Shown: piece by piece, positions 53,816-64,000 of the stretch
Layout: every line of letters starts with the position of its first letter
Numbering within the stretch: the stretch's first letter is position 1
Origin: Aotearoamyces nothofagi
Taxonomy: Eukaryota; Ascomycota; Leotiomycetes; Leotiales; Tympanidaceae
Reading direction: 5' to 3'
Assembly (NCBI GenBank): GCA_015345905.1
Contig: JADDTR010000005.1
Span: forward strand, 186,001-250,000
DNA length: 64,000 nt
Notes under the pieces: generated by a model
The model's database searches: none
The model's input: only the letters and a program-made list of their open reading frames with translations
What the model was told of the DNA's origin: nothing
Program-made: the position numbers and the translations under genes

Positions 53816-54345
53816 GGCAATGATCAACTCGCAGCTTGAAATGTCGGAACTTATTCAACGAACGGAGGTGACAAGTATTCGTGGACGGCGTGATACGATG
53901 GCGTTAATATTGACGAGCGACTTGCATTTGGGCGTATTAAAGGGTTGAATGAGGTTATGATAGATTCTACCGTTCTCATTATTGATCTTTAAAAGGAGTT
54001 TATGGTGTAAAGATGTGTTCTTATATTGGAGTTGGGATTTGGCCGGAGTTATACGCTCCCTCCGTCACCCCGACGGCCGAGTTTAGGTATATGAGCCCGA
54101 TCCTAGGAGCCGCTAAAGCTACCTAGATAGTTTTACCAGGGAACTCGATAGGTGAGTTTTGTTTAGGGAGATCAGTCATTTCTAGGCTGCTACAGCGGCA
54201 TTGTTGCTAAGCTCCAGGGTATCGACGGCTGCCAATACATGCTGACCAGGAATTCCAAAGTGATAACAACCGAAGTCACAAAACCCCGAACCATTATATT
54301 CCAACCATGGAATTTGGCTTCACTTTCTTTTATTGTATGCATGAA
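53816..54345. promoter_or_regulatory. MFS upstream region and 3' flank of the neighbouring regulator
   Basis: These 530 bp hold no gene. Several CGG/CCG triplets occur at about 54044-54075 (GGCCGGAG, CCCCGACGGCCGAG), possible zinc-cluster half-sites in the MFS promoter. Binding by the adjacent regulators is inference only. Confidence 0.35.
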
Positions 54346-56487
54346 TCATGACTCAAACTGGCCATCCTCGATACCAAATAAATCCCTGAATAACATATCA
54401 TCGAAAAATTCTAGAGGCGGCTCATCCGTCAACCCAGCCACAGTGGCAGCCGGAGCAGCTGTCTCCGTTGTATTTCCAGCCATCTTACTATCCCACCACG
54501 TTTTCAAATATTTAATTCTTCTAGAGCTGCAACAGAAGAAGTTGTCCTCTTTTGGACAATATATATCTAAGCCCACGACTAGCTTAGCATGTTCCATAGC
54601 GTTAAGTATGTGACCTAGGATGAGTGACATATCCGCAGTCTCCCGCACGAGTTCCCGATCCCAATCTAGGTCATCAAATACCGAGAGCCTATAAAGAGCT
54701 ATGACGCAATGGGCCAATTGAGTGTATGTTGTCAGTGGAAGCCCGATGAGGTCGGCGGGCTGAAGTTTCATGAAGAGTTCAAGCCAGCCTTTAGTGGCTT
54801 GGAGGCACGCGTGAAGAGTTTCTAGCCGCTGAAAATCCGGAATTTCTAGAGGACCTGGTGCTGGCGCCCTCCACAATGAAACCTCGTTCACACTAACCTC
54901 TACGTTGTAAAGGTGGGAGAGGCACTGTTCTATTACAATATATTTATGAGCATGACATCTTTCCGCCAATTTTGAAAACTTAACTAACCGTTTTTTTGCA
55001 ATTTTAGAGGTAGGTTCCTTTCAAAGTCCCGCAACTGCGCTTTTAAAGCGCTTAGATGGAATATTGAGGGAGTTCCCTTAGCATCGACCGCATCGGTAAA
55101 TATGTCATTCCATGGCGCATGTGCCACCTTTTCAGCTATTAATTGTAGGCGTGCAAGCTGAACCAGAAGCATGTCACTTTCAAACTCCTTCTTTTCAGTG
55201 AGCACGAGAAGACATTCGTCCAAATATGAGGTCCAGCGTAGAGGGTCAACCCTCTGAAAGTAAGAAGATATTCTAGAAAATGTCAGATTTACATCCCTAA
55301 AATGAAGCATAGAGTGGGGCTTTACACTGAGCTAAGGATGAAGCAGCCAATTGCCACTCTTCGCTCCTCTATTGTCCGTACTGACAGCTTGGTCTTCCTG
55401 GGACATCCTCTTACATCATAGTCTAGCAACATATGTGGAGATTCTTTCAGCAGTGGCTTATTCAGGTTAAGATCGCAGAGCAAGCCAATGGCAAGTTGAA
55501 TATAGCTAGTTATAATGTGTTTCGAATTCACATGATATTGACTCCTTCCATAAAGGCTTAGCTTGAGTTCACTACATCTAAGCTCTAAGCATATTTACTT
55601 ACCATGTGATGTAGGTCAGAATGCCCAATAGCAAATCAAGGGTCTTTTCACCTTCAAGGAATATTTGACGTGCCAAAGCCAATCCCATTTCGTTTCCCAA
55701 TGCTCTTTGATGAGCTGTAGATTTTGACGTAACTACCATGATACATAGCCATAAGAATGGGCGGCTATGGCGAAGCTCTTGGGCACTAGTAGACTCTGGT
55801 ATAATGACGAAAGGCATTCGAGTCAGGAATTGACTCCGAAATATGTTGAGAGAATCTTCTGCGGCCGTGGAAGAAGGCCAAAGGCTATCGGCAAAGCTCA
55901 CTTCTGGTTGAGGCTCACTTGTGTGAATAGGGTTTGAGCTGAAGCTGGAGTTGGCATTATCAAACGAAGAGACTGGAGTTGGTACGGCGGGGTGCAGGGG
56001 TGAACTACTCGTGGGGTAAGAACAAGCCGCCTGCAGGTCAGTGTGGAGAGGGTAGCAATTCAGTATACTGGGGGCGAGAGGCTCCGTAGACTGAGGAGAT
56101 GAAATAGTCGGGCTCGTGGAGCTGGGCGGAGTAATATTGCCTCCGACTATAGATACTGAATGAGCGGTTGGCTGCAAGAGCGTGACGAGCCTATCGAGTT
56201 TCTCTTCGAGTAGTCTAACCTTAGTCACAGGCGGTCTCTTAACAGTCCTACGCTTCCGAGCTGCTGGTGCAGATTCGCAGTCTTTATTTAGTCGATGGCA
56301 TCTACGGAATACAATGGGTCAGTTGAATGAGGGATGAGAGCCACGACTGATGTAAGTGATACCTATCACACTGCGGTCCACCACTCTGGTTGGCGATACA
56401 TCTTGTCTTGGCTCGAGCGCAGTTTAAGCAAGCTCGGGTCTGGACAGAAAGAGTAGCAGAAACTGGCCGTGGATTACTGGAGTTCAT
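54346..56487 (-). CDS. Zn2Cys6 transcription factor next to an MFS gene
   Basis: This is a nuclear zinc-cluster regulator. The start at 56487 reads MNSSNPRPVSATLSVQTR, then ACLNCARAKTRC and GGPQCDR. A short intron follows, and CHRLNKDC completes all six Cys. A basic linker AARKRRTVKRPPVTKVRLLE leads into a short coiled coil (LLEEKLDRLVTLLQ). A Ser/Pro/Thr-rich segment follows, then the fungal-specific domain (FRSQFLTRMPFVIIPE, RPFLWLCIMVVTSKSTAHQRAL, YIQLAIGLLCDLNLNKPL, EERRVAIGCFILSSV). The last exon is acidic at the end (EFFDDMLFRDLFGIEDG), a possible activation region. About five exons are needed. It is divergent from another Zn2Cys6 gene and lies upstream of, and on the same strand as, the MFS gene, which makes pump control plausible but unproven. 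Confidence 0.87.
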
Positions 56488-57066
56488 CTGCCCGTCGGGG
56501 AAACAGCTGAAGCTCGAGCCTCGCTGGCACGTGTTTCCAGAGTATCAAGTGTAGCAAATACTAGTGTGGTGGCGATATATCTCGGGATCGTCAATAAATT
56601 CTGAAACTCCGATTGACCGGTCGTGAAGTAAGTATGGTAATACTTGAGGAACGGAAAGATAGAAAGCGAGCAACGGAGCCAGAATGACAAAAACGCCTTG
56701 TATCTAATGAAGAATAATCGAAGGTACGGAGAGAGCTTTATAAGACCGACGACAGTCCCGAGGGGGGAGTGCTGGTTGGCTGTGAGCTGCGGGCAGAAAC
56801 GGAGACGGCGGCCGGTTATATTTCCGTGTCCGTCCTGGGTCCGGTCGTATGTCTGATTGCTTTCAAAGAAATGTCAGTCCTGATTCTTCAGGCACCAATA
56901 CAGCAGTCAATCATGAGCCTCACATACCTAAGGTCGGGCCAGGAACATCACCTCGTACATGAAAATAATATAATTTATATTGCTCGTTTTCTTCACGAAA
57001 ATCCTCTGCGATAGCTTGAAGACTCGAGGACTTGACTCTGTGATAAATAGCCTTAGCTGGCTAAAC
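56488..57066. promoter_or_regulatory. Divergent promoter region between two Zn2Cys6 genes
   Basis: These 579 bp lie between the starts of two regulators facing away from each other. CCG/CGG triplets are dense around 56750-56845 (CCCGAGG, GACGGCGGCCGG, GGTCCGG). The right end is AT-rich (ATAATATAATTTATATT, about 56963). Joint or mutual control is possible; nothing in the sequence proves it. Confidence 0.45.
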
Positions 57067-58907
57067 ATGAACATCGACGAACAGCTGCCTGAGCACTTGG
57101 CGCTGTATGTTTGTACTAGGTGTAAAGGGCGCAAGAAGAAATGCGATAAGGCACTGCCAAGCTGTTCGAGATGCACGAGGTATGTGCACAGATGCTACAG
57201 CTACAGATCCAAGAATCCACAGCCTGAGAAAATCCTAGGCTTCAGGTGCGATGTCAATACGAAGCCCCGGAGGCTCCCTCTCTGCCAACGCGGCAGGAGC
57301 AGCTCGAAGTCGGTGGTAAGAGCTGTGTCGCATTATACCAGGACTATACCGCGCCCATATTCCCGGAACTAGTCTCTCCTTATGCCTTCATTGCACCGCA
57401 AAGCGCCGTTGACCTGCCTCTCGCCAGCAACCATATTTTTGACTTGGACCATCACCTTACCCAGCAAGTATGTAATATCATGACTAGGAATGGAGATGAT
57501 GTCTTCGTCTTTTTCGATCTATATTTCAGCACTGTTCACCTCTGGTTACCGATTATATCCAAAGACGAGCTTTCCGAGCGACTCCCACGCCTTCGAAGTT
57601 CCCCCAAGGCTGATGTTTCCGTTTTGGTATTATGTATCCATCTCGTCAGCCAGATGTACCGCCAGATCCCTTGCCCAAGAGATGAATTGGAGCAGATTTA
57701 TCATACTGTCAAGGGGTTCCACTCTCTGCTTATGTCTACTGGGAAAGCATCTATTGAACTTGTGCAAGCTGGTCTTCTAATTGCTCTCTTCGAACATTGC
57801 CAGGCAATTCATGAGTCTAGTTATCAATCTATCGGAGCATGCGCTAGGATGGGATACGTATTGGGTTTATACAAGTCATTGTCTCAAGGCATTTCCAATG
57901 ATCCTCAAGCTGAGTCTGTCGCTGAGAAACAGAGACGTGTCTGGTGGGGCATCATCATCCTCGAAAGGTACGTTTATAGACATTATGCCTGCGCAAAGCA
58001 TTGCTAATAAGCAAACCTTCAAATTTCTCCCATTGAGGTGGATGGTGCTAACCTCGTTATAGAGTATCGATGTTGGAGTATACCGACCGCAAACTGCCAT
58101 ATGCCATAGCGAATCCTCTTTTAACCGATATTCTCCCGTCAGAAGACGGTACCAGAGTGCCTCTATCCCAGGACTTTAATCTGTCCGGGGCGATGCATGA
58201 CAGTGGTCCCATACAATTGAGTGTCTATGCGAGAATCGCACAGTGCGCGTACCTATTGAGTCATGTAATTGATCGATTGACGGGTTGCGGTCACCAAGGA
58301 TCACATTGTGCTGCCGCAAACCTAGATAGAACTCTTCAATCGTTTGCAATGACTTTGCTAGCAGCTCGCGAACAAGAAAATATGTGTTGGGCCTATTCAA
58401 TCTGTTTGAGGTGAATATTCTCGTGTTTTGTCTTATCATCATGACTAACTTGAAACAGTGCGCTCTTGACACTCAATGCCCATGAGCTGTCAACTGAGCC
58501 ACATCCTGAAGAAATCGACACAGAAGGCTTGTTTCGCGCACGGGCAGAGTTCGCTGCGAAATCTGTACTGAGAATGATTCTCGTAGGCTCTGGGCAGTGT
58601 CTCAATTCCCCAGAGTCTGGCCCAGTATCCTCACCGATCTGGTGTCTACACAATTTTTATGAGGCATGTTTACTGCATTTACAGCTCGGTTTTATGGACA
58701 GTGACCAGGAAGAGTGGGCTGCGAACATCAACTTGCTAAAGGGTATGCTGAGGCACTTTGAGCCGAGATGGGAACTTGTTCGTAAGACATTCTTTTATTT
58801 GTGGTCTAGGCATCACTAAAATTTATTCAGGAGACTATCTTGGGGCAATTGAAGAAGCAGAAACACAGCACAAGCAACATCTGCCTTCACGGATTAACCC
58901 AGCTTAG
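57067..58907 (+). CDS. Zn2Cys6 transcription factor with fungal-specific domain
   Basis: Five exons (57067-57179, 57239-57967, 58063-58410, 58459-58780, 58830-58907) add up to 529 residues. The first intron splits the zinc cluster. VCTRCKGRKKKCDKALPSC, then SRCTR, joins LQVRCQYE only when the acceptor at 57238 is used, which gives the canonical C-x2-C-x6-C-x5-C-x2-C-x6-C. The regulator domain follows (DVFVFFDLYFSTVHLWLPII, GACARMGYVLGLYKSLSQG, QRRVWWGIIILERVSM). I prefer a last 49-nt intron (GTAAGA...TTCAG) leading to YLGAIEEAETQHKQH and a stop at 58907. Reading on without it gives a stop at 58819. With the spliced end, the gene overlaps the convergent FMN reductase by 14 bp. Targets are unknown. 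Confidence 0.86.
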
Positions 58908-59547
58908 CTTGCAATTCCGCAAAAGCTTTAAGGAGTTCATCCTTTTTCTCCGTCTTCCACTCGTCCGCAACGTGCTCATTAAGCTCCCCATTAACCGCCC
59001 CAATCAACCCAGGGCTCATATTATGGTTCGCTGGATCCGCACCCGGAAATGTGAATGAGGGTCTTGTCTCCACAACATTAAGATGCATTCCCTCCAACGA
59101 ACGCTTCAACGAATCACTCGCAAACACGCCGCCTTTTATACCGTAACTAACAATCGCAATTGGCTTCCCTATCCAGGCAGTATATAAATAATCGATGGCG
59201 TTCTTCGTTGCACCGGGTACGCCGGCGTTCCATTCTGCGGTGACGAAAACATATCCATCATATTTGCCAATCTCAGCACTCCAGGCTTTGCTGTGCTCAT
59301 GTGCGAATTCGCCTTTGGATGGTACAAATGCGGGCATGATTTCCTCATCGAAGAGAGGTAGGTTGAAGTCCCTGATGTCGACGAGTGAGAGGACGGGTGA
59401 GGGCGTGAGGCTCTTTTCTGAAAGAGACTCTTCAAGAACGCCTTTGACGAGCATAGCAACTTTGTCACCAATACGTTTTGGCCGTGTGCTGCCGATAATT
59501 ATGGCAATTTTCTTGGGCGCCAGTGCTGCGATAGGTGCTTGGGACAT
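58894..59547 (-). CDS. NADPH-dependent FMN reductase family protein
   Basis: This is a flavodoxin-fold reductase that uses NAD(P)H to reduce bound FMN and often quinones or azo compounds. With the start at 59547 (MSQAPIAALAPKK) it has 217 residues and no intron. Motifs are KIAIIIGSTRPKRIGDKVA (phosphate-binding loop), VDIRDFNLPLFDEE, YVFVTAEWNAGVPGATKNAIDYL (flavin contact) and AIVSYGIKGG. The frame is open 38 codons further upstream to 59661. That stretch is rich in His, Thr and Arg (FSHPLATRILKHTTIRTYG) and could be a mitochondrial leader from an ATG at 59640. Its 3' end overlaps the convergent regulator by 14 bp if that gene uses its last intron. Confidence 0.9.
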   Translation of the reverse strand: MSQAPIAALAPKKIAIIIGSTRPKRIGDKVAMLVKGVLEESLSEKSLTPSPVLSLVDIRDFNLPLFDEEIMPAFVPSKGEFAHEHSKAWSAEIGKYDGYVFVTAEWNAGVPGATKNAIDYLYTAWIGKPIAIVSYGIKGGVFASDSLKRSLEGMHLNVVETRPSFTFPGADPANHNMSPGLIGAVNGELNEHVADEWKTEKKDELLKAFAELQAKLG

Positions 59548-60275
59548 GATTCCGTAAGTGCGAATAGTTGTGTGTTTTAGAATTCGAGTAGCAAGTGGGT
59601 GGGAGAAGACGTGGCAATTTTGTGCGAAGGTTTTGAGCATTGACTGATGGTATACAGGCAAGATAAACTAGAGAGGGGACGGAACATCTACTTATATTCA
59701 TTCTACACTCCTCCAGCCATGGACCGAAATATACGCTCAGACGTACATGCATGCCTCTAGGTGAAACGCTATCTGCAAAAGTTCAAATAGCGAAGGCCGA
59801 AGCCCGAGATTCCTCGAGCAACGGGACAGATGAGTTACAAATCCTCGTATGACACGCAGCGAATCTGAGTTTCCAAAACCAGAAATATAGCTTTAAGGGA
59901 CGGGTGTGAGAGGCGGGCTACACGGTCGGCTGCATGGTCGGCTGCATGGTCGGCTGCACGGGCGGCTGCACGGGCGGCTGCCTGACGGTGGGGAATTGGG
60001 GTCAGCGTGTGGAGCTAGGCTTGATATGGATCGAATCTGACCTCATTCTGGGCCTGATTTGTAAGTTGCAAAGCACCATGTATATGTAATCCTGTAAATA
60101 CCGGTTTAGTAGTTGTCAGCCTGCTGGGAGATGGTCTCACTCCTTTTCATGAATGGAATTGCTTTCACAGTTTTATGGAGGGCATTATTGGCGTCGGCTA
60201 CGCCAAGCTATCGTGATTTTTAAGCTTAAACTTATCTTAAATAGCATTGGTATTTTTAAATGAGCATTATGTACA
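59548..60275. other. Intergenic with a 12-bp minisatellite
   Basis: These 728 bp hold the FMN-reductase upstream region and the AVL9 3' flank. The only structure is a 12-bp tandem repeat at 59916-59980. No gene is seen. Confidence 0.5.
59916..59980. repeat. 12-bp minisatellite, about 5.5 copies of GGCTGCAYGGKC
   Basis: Units at 59916, 59928, 59940, 59952 and 59964 read GGCTACACGGTC, GGCTGCATGGTC (twice) and GGCTGCACGGGC (twice). A partial GGCTGC follows. The two-by-two identity of neighbours suggests recent slippage or duplication. Confidence 0.95.
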
Positions 60276-62603
60276 TTAGTTGCTCTTTGGTATATGCTCG
60301 TGAGCCTCTGCAACAGGTTTGTCAGTCAAGTCTGCCTCCAGGGCATCTGGGACCTCGCTCGAGGTCACTGCGACCGGTATCTCTTGTGCAGAAGTCTCCT
60401 CGACGCTCGCATGCTTCGATGTATTCGAACTTGTAGCATCCCTCCCATTTCCCGCTAGGTCATCGCCATCCGTGGCATGGCTTGAGTTACTCGCATCAAA
60501 TATGCTCTCTTCATATGACTCCTGGCTTACAGGCCTTCGGTCTTCTTGGGTAGCTGGAGGCTTAGAGAAAGCTACTTTCTCGGCGGAGATCTCCTTGATG
60601 GGTATATTTGGCTGCTCTCTTATCTGGGCCTTGTTATTCAACGAAGATCTTCCCCAACCGGACTTTCTCTTCTCGCCTGCCCAGCTTGCCCAGCTGCTCA
60701 TATACGCACTTGCTTTACTCCCAACGCTTTGGGCCTTTGACAGATCTAATGAATATCCTGGCGATAGTGGTGGCTGCCCGTTATTCTCAGCTAGTTGCTT
60801 TTTCACTTCTTCATGTCGCCTCCGTTGGCTTTCCCGTAAGGTCTCCAGATCTTCATAAAATTTGTTGAAGACCGTGCTCGCCTTCTCTTTTCCTGCCGCT
60901 AGGTTTCGTCCAAGGACCTCTCTGCCAACGGCAAAGCGTTCATCGAGATGTAAATCCTGGACTTGCTGGGTAATCCTCCTTTGCACATCATCAATCGTCA
61001 AGCCACCGGCGCATGGATGCTTGGGCTCAACAATATCGAATAAGTGGCTGTCCGTTTTGCTTATCCATATCCTATAATTCTCAGTCCTGGACCATGCTTC
61101 AATCCAGTCCGGTCCAAAGTCAAGGCCAGGATCACCTTCAACCTGGGGAAGGGAAACCCTTGGATTATTAGAGTTTGCAGCCAGATAATTATGACAGCTA
61201 ACAGCCGAGATCATCGAAAGCAAGTACTCCTCGAATTGCAGCCGAATAAATTCCTCACTTCCAACATAACCCATAGTCTTTGGTCTGCCAGGATTGGTGT
61301 CATCCCAGGTGTCATTAACAGATTGAGTGATGAAATCAATCCAGCGACGATCGGCAACCGATAAGCTCAAAGCAGCTCGTAGTGAACTTGATGTAATATT
61401 AATACTTGATTCGTCCAAATTTATCAGGATATCACTGTATCGATCTTTCTGTTGTAGCAATAGCGAATTTGTTGACCCGACTATGTAAGACTTCGTCCCA
61501 TAATCTGCCAGTATATCAAGTTGTTGCAAAGGGGTATAAGGACCAAAAAGACTCCCCTAAATTAGGATCAGCATTAACACTAGTACTGAGGACCGAGAAA
61601 AATCAACCTTCCCAAATATCTGCAAAGGTAGGCCCATATAAGAAAGCAAAGAACTCCTGTTACTCGTCTTCAAACTTGTTGGCTGTACTAAGTTCTGTTC
61701 ATAACTGTCCAAATCCGGGTCCGCACAGTCCTGGAGATTTCGAATCAAACTAGGAATGAGCGATATGAGAGAAAACTGCATCATGCACAATCGCTCGCAT
61801 CTAGATCCGAAGAAGAGCATCTAACTCAAGGTTAATTAGATGTCCAGGAGAAAGATCCTTCTGCAGCAATCCGATAACTACTGACCTTTGGCTGCAACAA
61901 ACAACACTTCAGCAATACAAGAGTCTGCCACTTGAATTCGCGCACTAACTGGCGTAGACTCATCCCAAGGTATTGGTCTCTGTCCTCGTCTATCTCACCA
62001 AGCTTTCCTCTATCCGACTCTGCCTTCAAACTTTCCTGGAATTGTTTTAGGATCTCGTTCTCCGTGAAGTCCTTTTGTGCAAACCATGCGCTAGTGACCA
62101 CACTTAGCCTTTCTCTGAGCATTCCAAAGTATTGCGGAGAATCTGCGATCACCACCACAGCCTTTTGGACAGTACTACGAGTGACATCGGAAGGTCGATT
62201 GAGGAGGGTCGAGGCGTCCATTTGCCTCGTGCAAGAAATTCCGAAAAGAGAAGTTGCAGGGACAGACGACGTGGCTGGCCGGAGGAGAGTGAAATAGGAG
62301 AAGTCTTCCGTCGACCTACATGGCCCCGCAATGTCAGCGAGGATCTCTAAGATGTATTTTACAATAGCTATAATAAATCCTTACGTATGTGCACCATCCG
62401 ATAATGCCATGAATGGGAGGAGAGGCCAGTCGTTATCAATCGCAGGATCAGTACCTTCATCCACACCGAACCAGGACTCGACTTCAGGACCTCTACGATT
62501 GTGTCAGCTTCAAGCATTGGAGGATCATTTGCCATCCTGACCTGGCATGATGAAACCCAACCACTGTCACTAAAGGCGCGAAGCCATCACTGGCAGTTGG
62601 CAT
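60276..62603 (-). CDS. AVL9: AVL9, late secretory pathway DENN-family protein
   Basis: Avl9 acts in exocytic cargo transport from the Golgi and belongs to the DENN superfamily, whose members act on Rab GTPases. Five exons (62542-62603, 62385-62492, 61886-62315, 61608-61820, 60276-61556) add up to 697 residues. The start MPTASDGFAPLVTVVGFHHARG leads into GPEVESWFGVDEG, WPLLPFMALSDGAH and STEDFSYFTL, the typical uDENN opening. FGISCTRQ, STVQKAVVVIADSPQYFG and LVLLKCCLLQPKMLFFGSRC continue the domain. ADYGTKSYIVGSTNSLLLQQ and DESSINI come later. The last 200 residues are charged and Ser-rich, probably disordered. Gene bounds are set by these joins and the match to the family. Confidence 0.93.
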
Positions 62604-63077
62604 CTTGATCGACAGTCCACCATACGTGTTTGTGTGTTGGCAAGCCTCAAAAGGTCAAATCCGGTCATTCCATCAGCCACGGATCTGGGGTAAAATACGA
62701 CAAACGAAAGCAGGAGAAAGAATGAACACAGTATCCTGTGTATTGACTACTATCGCAACAGCGTAGATTAGGACTCGACGGGGTATTTATTTCACGTTCT
62801 CATCTGAGCTGACCGCTCGCCGCGCTGCCAGCGGGACGTGCAGATAGCGTTGAAGTCAAGTCCCCAATCGTGATCCTTGTATTATATCACGTGATACAAC
62901 TAATCCATGGTCGCATGAAACTTGGAGTACAGTGTTACAAAAGAGGTAGAGTTAAATCTAATAATATAGCTACAATAACAGCCTCAATCGCTCAATAATT
63001 ATAAAATTATGATGCTGTCCATGTGGAAACTTTGGTGCCAAGTAGCACACCTAGGAAATTCCTACCTGGGAGATTTA
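62604..63077. other. Intergenic: AVL9 upstream region and END3 3' flank
   Basis: These 474 bp hold no gene. A GGAGTACAGTG word is at about 62924, and an ATCACGTGATAC box (CACGTG) lies near 62887, about 285 bp upstream of AVL9. The left end of the END3 flank is AT-rich. Confidence 0.4.
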
Positions 63078-64000
63078 TTAATGAGCTTTCTCGTTTTCAA
63101 TCTCCTGTCTCAATCCCTCCAGCACACTTTCTCTTGTCCTTAGATGTGCCTCCAATCCATCAACCTGCTCCCTCACCGTCTCAATCTCCTCCTGTACGCC
63201 TTTCAAACTTGCGCCGACTTTGCTCTTCCCCTCGCCCTGCTCTAACTCCCGGAGCTCTCTCCGCTTGTAGTCCAGTAATTGTTCCAACTCCCTCTTCACC
63301 AACGTAGGCTTCGTATCTCTCTTGCTACCCGATCTGCTAACGGATGCTGCCTCGACTTTTTCAATTTTAGCCTCAAGCTCAGAAAGCTGTTTCTTAAGAC
63401 GAACTTCCTCCCAATCTTCTGTGGTTTTTGTACTTGAGAAGTCAGTCCCGGCTGGGCGGTAGCTACTCTTCCCGCCTACTCCTAGTCGACTCAAATAAGT
63501 ATCACCAAATTTGGCTTTCCGGCCGGTACTCGTTTCTTCGCCGCCTGTAGCACCCCATCGCTGCGCTGGAGAAGACGTCCGTTGATTATCAATTTGGTAG
63601 TCTATTTGGTTGCTTTCGAACGATGCTCGTAGAGAGGGAGGAACATTTCGCGGGATTCGGTAGCCCTCGTGCCTATTATTGAGGATATGGAGGAATGCAA
63701 GCGTCGCATCTTTTGATATTGTAGAGGAGGCTGAAGGGTTGATAAGATTCCAAGCAGAGCGGATATCGGTGTCTGGGACATCTAGAGAATTGTATAAAGG
63801 TTCTAATGATTCGACTAAAGGAAGATTTAGCTAAGACGTAGATAGTGATTATCATGCAATGCTTACATGTGATGTCTCCTCGATTGTTGCGGTTCGCAGA
63901 GTAGATTTCTTCGTATTTAGACTTGTCCGAGGGGCTCATGTACCAATCAAACCCATCCTTAAGCCCAGGAGAATCATCATCTTCTTCAACCCGTTCGAAT
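63078..64000 (-). CDS. END3: END3, actin and endocytosis regulator (5' end beyond the window)
   Basis: End3 forms the Pan1-Sla1-End3 complex at actin patches and is needed for endocytosis. Only the C-terminal part is here; the N-terminal EH domain lies beyond 64000. The visible chain runs [39 protein letters not shown] and, after an intron (about 63834-63866), [19 protein letters not shown]. Then come [40 protein letters not shown] and the conserved tail with [20 protein letters not shown]. Two coiled-coil repeats close the protein ([40 protein letters not shown]), the region that binds Pan1 in yeast. Assignment is firm. Confidence 0.93.

Noticed and set aside
1-64000. CRISPR array, prokaryotic operons, retroelement or virus-like sequences
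   Set aside because: The gene structure is eukaryotic throughout. No regular spacer repeats, reverse transcriptase, integrase or capsid-like frames were seen.

Overview
The window is nuclear DNA of a filamentous ascomycete (Pezizomycotina). A leotiomycete is my best guess, resting only on the general look of the proteins. The signs are genes split by short introns (about 45-85 nt, GTAnGT donors, CTAAC/CTGAC-like branch sites, YAG acceptors), several fungal Zn2Cys6 regulators, and fungal versions of PNS1, AVL9, END3, MED21, RSC8/SWI3, ADA2, RRG7 and IRC3. I place 24 protein-coding genes; the first (PNS1) and last (END3) run off the window ends. I see no rRNA, convincing tRNA, CRISPR array or intact mobile element.

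Layout. 1-7.7 kb: PNS1-like transporter, folate enzyme HPPK-DHPS, nitronate monooxygenase, glyoxalase-like protein. 7.7-9.05 kb: AT-rich gap holding the decayed end of a pogo/Fot1-type DNA transposon. 9-14 kb: two tandem Zn2Cys6 regulators. 14.9-26.5 kb: ADA2, a membrane acyltransferase, a YIPF-family Golgi protein, PMS1 and a membrane protein with a long disordered tail. 27-30 kb: two convergent mitochondrial flavoprotein genes (adrenodoxin reductase-type ARH1 and ETF-alpha). 30.3-41 kb: RSC8/SWI3, an RRN5-like Pol I factor, mitochondrial helicase IRC3, an orphan protein with CxxC pairs, RRG7 and MED21. 41.2-51 kb: a HAD phosphatase with a 13-nt micro-exon, a 906-residue disordered protein, a 2.5-kb gene-free stretch with palindromes and short repeats, and a multi-KH RNA-binding protein. 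51.6-59.6 kb: an accessory block of MFS transporter, two divergent Zn2Cys6 regulators and an FMN reductase. 60-64 kb: AVL9 and END3.

Most of the window is ordinary conserved housekeeping: chromatin and transcription (ADA2, RSC8/SWI3, MED21, RRN5), mitochondria (ARH1, ETF-alpha, IRC3, RRG7), and membrane traffic or endocytosis (YIPF, AVL9, END3). The accessory-looking parts are the two regulator-rich blocks at 9-14 kb and 51.6-59.6 kb. I found nothing that I can defend as a wholly new system. The most unusual observations are a C-terminal array of six cysteines with Zn2Cys6 spacing in the RRN5-like protein, the repeat- and palindrome-bearing 2.5-kb upstream region of the KH gene, a recurrent TACTGTAC/GTACAGTA octamer seen only outside genes, and the MFS/two-regulator/FMN-reductase block.

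Exon joins were derived by hand from splice signals and reading frame, without transcripts. Where exon lengths are given, they add up to a multiple of three.
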